Source: Thermoleophilaceae bacterium
GTDB taxonomy: Bacteria > Actinomycetota > Thermoleophilia > Solirubrobacterales > Thermoleophilaceae
Assembly (NCBI GenBank): GCA_013812065.1
Contig: JACCUC010000213.1
Span: forward strand, 1-8,407
Direction of reading: 5' to 3'
DNA length: 8,407 bases
Positions 1 to 3,975 of the stretch are shown here, one piece after another. How positions within the stretch are numbered: the stretch's first letter is position 1; every line of letters starts with the position of its first letter. The position numbers were made by a program, and so were the translations under genes. The notes below the pieces were generated by a model. It searched no databases, was not told the origin of the DNA, and saw nothing but the letters and a program-made list of their open reading frames with translations.

Positions 1-76
1 ACTCGCGGCAATCCTCCTCGGTGGCGAAGCGGTCTTGGAAGTCCACGATCGAACGCGGAAACTCTGGCCGCGGCAT
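1..76 (-). CDS. IS1595-type transposase, N-terminal fragment (runs off the left edge)
   Basis: Only the first 25 codons are in the window, read leftward from an ATG at 76-74. The protein begins MPRPEFPRSIVDFQDRF and continues with an acidic stretch and a Cys (residue 23). This opening, a 'P-[RK]-S-[IL]-x-[DE]-FQ-x-RF' line followed by a segment leading to a zinc ribbon, is how IS1595-family DDE transposases usually start. An in-frame TAG lies 12 bases upstream of the ATG, so the start is fixed. No clear Shine-Dalgarno sequence is visible. The catalytic domain is outside the window, so it cannot be said whether the gene is intact. The family call rests on recalled resemblance over 25 residues and is moderate. 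Confidence 0.6.
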   Translation of the reverse strand, partial: MPRPEFPRSIVDFQDRFATEEDCRE

Positions 77-122
77 CCAGTCAAGCTATGAACCGCCTCA
101 GACGGAACGAACCGGGTATGCA

Positions 123-320
123 CTAGGTCACTAACAGCAGGGCCACTGGAAGGACGGGCGCCGAGATCGCCGTCCCGGCCGCCAGAAAGTCCTCACTCGC
201 GTCGGTGCGGACCTGCCCGAACTGCGAGGGCCAGTTGACCGCAATGGCCACCGCTGCTGCCACCACGTTGAGCACCAGCACGACAACGGCGAACAACCTC
301 AGCCGCTTGGCGGGATCCAC
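123..320 (-). CDS. Short membrane-protein reading frame, probably truncated at its 3' end
   Basis: A 65-residue frame starting at GTG (320-318) with an in-frame TAG 12 bases upstream. It has a basic N-terminus (DPAKRLR), then a clear hydrophobic segment at about residues 9-29 ending in NW. A polar stretch with several acidic residues follows, and a second hydrophobic segment begins at about residue 51 and stops abruptly at residue 65. Third codon positions are mostly G or C, as expected of a real gene. A second membrane segment cut short, next to an IS1595-type transposase, suggests that insertion at about 100-125 replaced the rest of the gene. No family is recognised. It could also be a chance frame in GC-rich DNA. 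Confidence 0.4.
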   Translation of the reverse strand: MDPAKRLRLFAVVVLVLNVVAAAVAIAVNWPSQFGQVRTDASEDFLAAGTAISAPVLPVALLLVT

Positions 321-377
321 AAAAACCGCCTACCCGTGTATTCCGCGGGACGGCCGCTTCGTGACTTTGCCAACTAC

Positions 378-389
378 CTGCGTACGTAG
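378..389. repeat. 12-bp direct repeat, left copy, flanking the IS3 element
   Basis: CTGCGTACGTAG occurs here and again, exactly and in the same orientation, at 1816-1827. The two copies sit directly outside the two ends of the IS3-family element, in the position of a target-site duplication. The unit is itself an imperfect palindrome (10 of 12 bases match its reverse complement), so it can also be read as the outermost part of the inverted repeats. Confidence 0.55.
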
Positions 390-420
390 GCTCCCCCGCA
401 CCCGGTTCCGACCGGACACC
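390..420 (+). repeat. IS3 left inverted repeat (imperfect)
   Basis: Ends with CCGGACACC at 412-420, matching the inward-reading sequence of the right end. A CCCGGTTC block lies further out. Alignment to the right end needs a 2-base gap between the two blocks. The outer 10 bases match poorly. Confidence 0.5.
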
Positions 421-442
421 CGATTAGACCGAGGAGGTCAAG

Positions 443-799
443 ATGTCGGGAGTTCGGGAGGTTCATGTGGAAGACCAGCGCGCCGAGCGCGCAGCCGGAG
501 GCAAGCGCGAGGTGCGCTGGTCGGTCCGGCGCAAGGAGGAGATGGTGCTGCGGCTCCTGCGAGGCGAGTCGCTCGATCTTCTCGCGCGCGAGACCGGGCA
601 GCCGGCGGGCCGCATCTCGGCCTGGCGGGAGGGCTTCCTCGCCGCCGGGCGTGAGGGGCTGAAAGCACGCTCGCGGCCGGTCGAGGATCGCGAGCTGGCA
701 GAGGCGCAGCGCAAGATCGGCGAGCTGTCGATGGACCTCGACATCGCCAGGGCGCTGCTCGAGGAGGTCGAGCACCGCCCTCGCCGGCCGAGGCGCTAA
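443..799 (+). CDS. IS3-family transposase OrfA (helix-turn-helix protein)
   Basis: 118 residues, ATG at 443 with a strong Shine-Dalgarno GAGGAGGT at 431-438, five bases before the start. OrfA is the DNA-binding half of the two-gene IS3 transposase; it recognises the element's ends. Residues about 26-76 form a helix-turn-helix of the OrfA type: an Arg/Lys-rich lead-in, then LRLLRGESLDLLARETG, then a recognition helix around ISAWREGFLAAG. Residues about 81-110 (EDRELAEAQRKIGELSMDLD and on) form a heptad-like helix resembling the leucine-zipper oligomerisation region. The frame looks undamaged and ends at TAA 797-799, three bases before a GTG that probably began OrfB. No A-rich slippery heptamer is seen near the end, so programmed frameshifting to make an OrfAB fusion is not supported. 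Confidence 0.8.
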   Translation: MSGVREVHVEDQRAERAAGGKREVRWSVRRKEEMVLRLLRGESLDLLARETGQPAGRISAWREGFLAAGREGLKARSRPVEDRELAEAQRKIGELSMDLDIARALLEEVEHRPRRPRR

Positions 800-801
800 G
801 C

Positions 802-1676
802 GTGTCAGCGAGCGACTGGATGCCCCGCTGGCCCGGGTCTGTCGGGTGGCGGGGGTGTCCAGGTCGGCGGCGTGCGAGCAACGCCGCCGACGCAGCGCCT
901 CGGACTACCCCGCTCCCCTCCGCCGCCGACCCGGACCGGTGGGCGCTCTGCCCGACCGTGAGCTGCTGCGGGCGATCCGGCGCGAGATCGACGAGTCGCC
1001 GTTCACAGGCGAGGGTCACCGCAAGCTCTGGGCCCGGCTGCGCCGGCGCGGCATCTGCACGAGCCGCAAGCGCGTGCTGCGGCTCTGCCGTGAGGCCGGG
1101 CTGCTGGCGCCGACGGCGAAGGTCCGCCGCCGCGCCCGGCGGCTGCACGAGGGCACGATCACCGTCGAGCGGCCCGACACGCTCTGGGCGACCGATCCCA
1201 CGCAGGCCTGGACTGACCGCGACGGTCGCTGCGCTGTGTTCGCGCTCGTCGACCACGCTACCGGTGAGGCCTGGGTCGATGCCGCTCCGCGGATGGACCG
1301 CTTCGCCGCCGCCGACCTGCTCCGGGAGGCGATCGCTTCGGATCGGTCGAGGCCGCCCCGGCTCAGGGGCTCGCACTCCGCTACGACGGCGGCTCCTGCT
1401 TTCGCTCTGGCCACTACCAGGCCGAGCTCGACCACCTCGGCATCGAACGCTCGCCGGCGTTCCACTACGAGCCCGAGACCAACGGCTGCGTCGAAGTTCA
1501 TCCAGACGCTCAAGGAGCAGGTGCTGTGGATCGAGCGCTTCGAGACGCTCGAAGAGCTGCGCGCCCGCGTGCGCGAGTTCGCCCGCACCTACAACGAGCA
1601 CTGGCTGCTCGAGCGCCACGGCTACCGCTCACCGCGTGAGGCGCGCCAGCGTCTCCTGGCCGCCCAAGCCGGATGA
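802..1676 (+). pseudogene. IS3-family transposase OrfB (rve integrase), multiply frameshifted
   Basis: OrfB is the DDE strand-transfer subunit. The main frame (through GTG 846 to TGA 1676) carries the N-terminal part (RVCRVAGVSRSA), an HTH_21-like block around TGEGHRKLWARLRRRGI, the first catalytic Asp in WATD (codon 1194-1196), and the C-terminus (FIQTLKEQVLW to LLERHGYRSP). The core region between about 1334 and 1495 makes sense only in another frame. There it reads LRYDGGSCF with the second Asp (1385-1387) and NGCVE with the Glu (1493-1495), exactly 35 residues apart as in IS3 enzymes. A loss of 1 base (or 3n+1) near 1332-1337 followed by a loss of about 2 near 1493-1496 explains this. The natural start is also out of frame: GTG at 802 reads one frame, SERLDAPLARV from 807 another. 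The uninterrupted 276-residue frame therefore lacks two of three catalytic residues and should be inactive. Confidence 0.8.
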
Positions 1677-1788
1677 TCGATCGGTCGCCCGGGCTCCGCC
1701 GAGGCCCTCAGATCGCCTCCCACGAGCTCGTGCCCGACCGAACCGCGCCGATTCGGCCCGAATCGGCGATCATCACGCTGTCAACGCA

Positions 1789-1815
1789 GGTGTCCGGCGA
1801 ACCGGGGCCGGCGCA
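1789..1815 (-). repeat. IS3 right inverted repeat (imperfect)
   Basis: Begins GGTGTCCGG at 1789 and ends in CA at 1814-1815. On the minus strand it reads inward as TG...CCCCGGTTCGCCGGACACC, matching the left end except for a 2-base gap and poor agreement in the outermost bases. Confidence 0.55.
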
Positions 1816-1827
1816 CTGCGTACGTAG
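1816..1827. repeat. 12-bp direct repeat, right copy, flanking the IS3 element
   Basis: Exact copy of CTGCGTACGTAG at 378-389, directly after the CA end of the IS3 element. Confidence 0.55.
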
Positions 1828-1838
1828 CTGCCTAATAA

Positions 1839-1877
<39 letters not shown>

Positions 1878-1881
1878 ACGA

Positions 1882-1893
1882 AGTCGTACGACT
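1882..1893. promoter_or_regulatory. Perfect 12-bp palindrome, candidate operator of the toxin-antitoxin operon
   Basis: AGTCGTACGACT equals its own reverse complement. It ends three bases before the -35 element of the promoter ahead of the antitoxin gene. Phd/YefM-type antitoxins repress their own operon by binding short palindromes at the promoter, so autoregulation is the natural reading. Binding is inferred. Confidence 0.5.
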
Positions 1894-1896
1894 CGC

Positions 1897-1926
1897 TTGG
1901 CATGTCGTCCGGTACGCTGCTAGCCT
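1897..1926 (+). promoter_or_regulatory. Promoter of the phd-like/mazF-like operon; probable leaderless transcript
   Basis: TTGGCA (1897-1902, five of six to TTGACA), an 18-base spacer, then TAGCCT (1921-1926, TANNNT type). The ATG follows 7 bases after the -10, so transcription should start at or next to the start codon. No Shine-Dalgarno sequence is present before the ATG. The ppx gene has the same -10 to ATG spacing. Confidence 0.6.
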
Positions 1927-1933
1927 GTGCGGC

Positions 1934-2227
1934 ATGGCGCTCCAGCACCAGACCAAGCAGGCCGACGACGTGCGTGCCCCAGCGGTGCCACGCGGGACCG
2001 CCGTTATCGTGACCCGCTATCGCGAGGATGTCGCCAAGGTTGCGCTCGTCAACCCAGACGATCTCGCGATGCTCGAGGAGGCCCACGAGCTCGTCGACGC
2101 GCTCGGTGCGCTCGAGCTCGAGCCGCTCAGCGACACCGCGTTCAAGGCGCTGCGCGCCGAAGACCGGCCGGACCCTGCCGCGCGCGTCGAGAACGCCAAG
2201 CAGATCGCCGCGATCCTCGACCTGTGA
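1934..2227 (+). CDS. Phd/YefM-like antitoxin
   Basis: 97 residues. Residues about 18-50 (PRGTAVIVTRYREDVAKVAL, then VNPDDLAMLEEA) follow the Phd/YefM pattern: a strand pair of the form 'VxVTRxxxxVAxVxLVxPxDxxxLEE', with an N-terminal DNA-binding part and a C-terminal toxin-binding tail. The tail (residues about 62-97) is charged and probably extended. The first 17 residues are polar and unlike the family core. The stop overlaps the toxin start by 4 nt (GTGA), typical of toxin-antitoxin operons. As the first gene it would both neutralise the toxin and repress the operon, with a palindrome and promoter just upstream. A Phd-type antitoxin beside a MazF-type toxin is a mixed pairing, which is known in type II systems. 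Confidence 0.65.
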   Translation: MALQHQTKQADDVRAPAVPRGTAVIVTRYREDVAKVALVNPDDLAMLEEAHELVDALGALELEPLSDTAFKALRAEDRPDPAARVENAKQIAAILDL

Positions 2228-2769
2228 ACGGACTCGCCGGCGCGGTCGTCCGGGCCGTCGTCCCGTTCGCGCCAGAAGCGCCGTTTCGCCTCTACGCGGG
2301 CTCACGCCACGCGCCCGTCGAAGTACCGCAGGCCGACAAGCTGATCGCCGCCGCCCGCCGCGGCGCGGACACCGAGTTCACGTTCCTGGTGCCGGGCAAG
2401 GCGCGCCCCGTGCTGATCGTCTCCGACCAACTGGACCCCCGTCTCGGCGAGCTGCTCGCGCTGCGACTGCTGCGCCTCACGAAGCTCGATGCCCGAGAGC
2501 AAGACGCCGTTCGCGCAGGGGCCGACCCCGGCCTCTTCCACTTCCCGCCCGACCGGTTCGACTTGCCCGAGGAGAACGCGGCGATGATTGCCGCGCTCGT
2601 CCGCGTCCACCGCAGCGTGATCGACTCGTCGCCGGTGGGACATCTCGATCGTGATGAGCTGCGGAGCGTCCACGGACGGATCGCCCGGCACTACGGCCTC
2701 GACCTCCACGACCTCGTCCGCGACGAGCTGCAACGACTCGCGGCGGTGCAGCGCGAACGGCGGACATAG
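2224..2769 (+). CDS. MazF/PemK-like toxin (probable endoribonuclease)
   Basis: 181 residues from GTG at 2224, overlapping the antitoxin stop as GTGA; this overlap decides the start. Parts resembling the MazF/PemK fold are the KARPVLIVSD strand (residues 59-68), a following strand LALRLLRLTKL (78-88), and a C-terminal segment ALVRVHRSVIDSSPVGHLDR through IARHYGL (about 124-159). The last resembles the end of MazF proteins, where a hydrophobic 'vRtvd' strand leads into 'iG.L....l..v...l...lgl'. Canonical MazF is about 110-120 residues; here an atypical N-terminal stretch of about 55 residues replaces the usual G-D-V/I-x-W opening, and a charged tail follows residue 160. If it is a MazF, it would cleave mRNA when freed from the antitoxin. 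The family call is by resemblance and gene order and is moderate; an inactive or divergent member is possible. Confidence 0.55.
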   Translation: MNGLAGAVVRAVVPFAPEAPFRLYAGSRHAPVEVPQADKLIAAARRGADTEFTFLVPGKARPVLIVSDQLDPRLGELLALRLLRLTKLDAREQDAVRAGADPGLFHFPPDRFDLPEENAAMIAALVRVHRSVIDSSPVGHLDRDELRSVHGRIARHYGLDLHDLVRDELQRLAAVQRERRT

Positions 2770-2770
2770 C

Positions 2771-2795
2771 GACCACAGGTGCGCACCGCGTGGTC
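2771..2795 (+). terminator. Stem-loop just after the toxin gene, weak terminator candidate
   Basis: GACCAC (2771-2776) pairs with GTGGTC (2790-2795), and a self-complementary GGTGCGCACC lies in the loop. It starts two bases after the toxin stop codon. There is no T-run after it, so intrinsic termination is doubtful. Confidence 0.3.
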
Positions 2796-3141
2796 CCGCC
2801 GCGCTGCCGCAAGGCATGAGTCGCCCGTCGCATCATCTGCCGTTCACGTGCGTGAGCCCGAAGACCCAAGCGCTGGGCATACGCGGCATACGCTCGACCG
2901 CTGGACCAGGCATGACGTCCTGCATGCCGAGTGCCTGCCGGCTTGCCGGCGATGTGGAGCCGACCCACGTCCCAACCGCGCAGGCCTTCACCGGCTTCGC
3001 CCCGCTTCGCGAGGTTGACACGTTGTCGAGGTCAGGCGTGTCCGGCCCGTGGACTTCTGAGCACCGTCGCCCGGCACCAATCGCCCCAGCTCCTCGCTCA
3101 CACGCCGATCAAGCACGCTCCGCGACTGAACGGGTGGCTCT
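2796..3141. other. Convergent intergenic region, no convincing gene
   Basis: About 350 bp between the plus-strand toxin gene and the minus-strand SWIM gene. Open frames cross it on both strands, but none has a start, ribosome site or motif I can support. Small inverted repeats are present: GCATG/CATGC at 2910-2914 and 2923-2927, and GCCGGC-TT-GCCGGC at 2937-2950. A CGGGT/ACCCG stem (3131-3135 with 3144-3148) overlaps the SWIM gene stop. A TTGACA at 3015-3020 has no matching -10 at the right distance. It may hold decayed DNA or terminators for both converging units. Confidence 0.4.
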
Positions 3142-3975
3142 CTACCCGCTCAGCGCCCGCCGCTCGGCGGCCTCGGCGAGGTGTACGTACATCACCGCCA
3201 GCGCGTCGGCCAGGTTGCGTCCATCAGCTTCGACGGGCGTGGGTCCGAGGCGGCGCAGCAGGGCGTCCGGGGCTTCGCCGGCGAGCGGGCTGATGCGCAG
3301 ATCGGCCAGCTCGGGGCCGCTCTCCCAGAAGGACCGCGTCCCCTCGGCGCCCGCAGCAGCGGTCCGCGGGGATGTCGACGAGCCCTTGGTCTTCGAGCGC
3401 GCGCGGCGCGCCCGCAGACCGTCGAGCAGCTCTTCCTGCGTCCGGCCCCGCCAGGTGAAGATCAGGAACGGATCTGCATCGAAGCGCTCGGCGAGCAGGT
3501 AATAGGCCGCCGCAATGTGCTTGCACGGGTTCTCGGCGTCGAGGCAGTCGCAACTGGCCTTCAGGTCCGTGTAGGAGGCGGGGAACAGGCTCAGCTTGCA
3601 GCCGGCGAGGACATCCTCGACGTCGGGCGGCATCCGCCCCGCGAGCAGCTGCGCCAGCGGCAGCGCCCGCGCGGCCATCGCCCGCTCGGCGCGACGCCAT
3701 TGGTGCTCGGACAGCAGCTTCGCGCGGATGCGCACGCGATAGGGCGTGTAGCGGGTCCCCTGCACCTTGGCGAGGACGATGCCCGGCTCGACCTCCAGCT
3801 CCGTGACCTGGCCGCCGCGCGCGTAATTGCGGCCGCGCTCCAACCGCGAGCCGACACCGAAGGACTCGAGCAGCTCCAGGAACCGTCGCGACCACCACGT
3901 CTGCGTGTGCTCGCCCGCGGCCAGGCCTCCGGCGGGCGGCAGCGGACGGGTGGGCTCGAGCTCGGCGGCGCCCAT
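3142..3975 (-). CDS. SWIM zinc-finger protein, partner of the SNF2 ATPase
   Basis: 277 residues. The zinc-binding SWIM motif C-x-C-x6-C-x-H is complete: C142, C144, C151, H153 (SCDCLDAENPCKHIAAAYYL). It is preceded by a Trp-rich N-terminus (TWWSRRFLELLESFGVGSRL, about residues 26-45) and an RGRNYARGGQV segment typical of these proteins. It is followed by FLIFTWRGRTQEELLDGLRA (about 170-189) and a charged Arg/Lys linker. SWIM domains are thought to bind DNA or protein and in bacteria often accompany SNF2 ATPases. The start chosen is ATG 3975-3973, which overlaps the SNF2 stop as TGATG; no Shine-Dalgarno is evident, so translation is probably coupled. A longer in-frame extension to 4218 exists but lies inside the SNF2 gene and is low-complexity Arg/Gly, so it was rejected. 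Mycobacterium tuberculosis has a similar order (Rv2101 helZ, Rv2102). Confidence 0.85.
   Translation of the reverse strand: MGAAELEPTRPLPPAGGLAAGEHTQTWWSRRFLELLESFGVGSRLERGRNYARGGQVTELEVEPGIVLAKVQGTRYTPYRVRIRAKLLSEHQWRRAERAMAARALPLAQLLAGRMPPDVEDVLAGCKLSLFPASYTDLKASCDCLDAENPCKHIAAAYYLLAERFDADPFLIFTWRGRTQEELLDGLRARRARSKTKGSSTSPRTAAAGAEGTRSFWESGPELADLRISPLAGEAPDALLRRLGPTPVEADGRNLADALAVMYVHLAEAAERRALSG

Larger units (their letters stand above)
390..1815 (+). mobile_element. IS3-family insertion sequence, degenerate
   Basis: About 1.43 kb carrying OrfA (443-799) and a damaged OrfB (802-1676). Both ends carry related inverted sequences. Reading inward, the left end has CCCGGTTC then ACCGGACACC (ending at 420), and the right end read from the minus strand has CCCGGTTC then GCCGGACACC (ending at 1789). 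The right end finishes in CA, the usual IS3 terminus; the left end does not begin with a clean TG, consistent with decay. Exact 12-bp direct repeats lie outside both ends. The right boundary stops 23 bp short of an orphan tRNA fragment. About 110 bp between the OrfB stop and the right repeat hold no gene. Confidence 0.75.

Noticed and set aside
205..654. 149-residue plus-strand frame across the IS left end
   Set aside because: It crosses the IS boundary, overlaps OrfA in another frame, has no ribosome site and is Arg/Ala-rich.
438..1619. 393-residue minus-strand open frame
   Set aside because: Antisense to OrfA/OrfB; Arg/Ala/Pro-rich with no motif, whereas the plus strand encodes recognisable transposase parts.
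802..1827. 341-residue frame from GTG 802
   Set aside because: Only its GTG is plausible as the original OrfB start; the rest is Arg/Ser/Pro-rich and lacks transposase motifs, which lie in the other two frames.
3015..3043. Plus-strand promoter from TTGACA at 3015
   Set aside because: No TANNNT-like -10 at 16-19 bases downstream, and no plus-strand gene follows.
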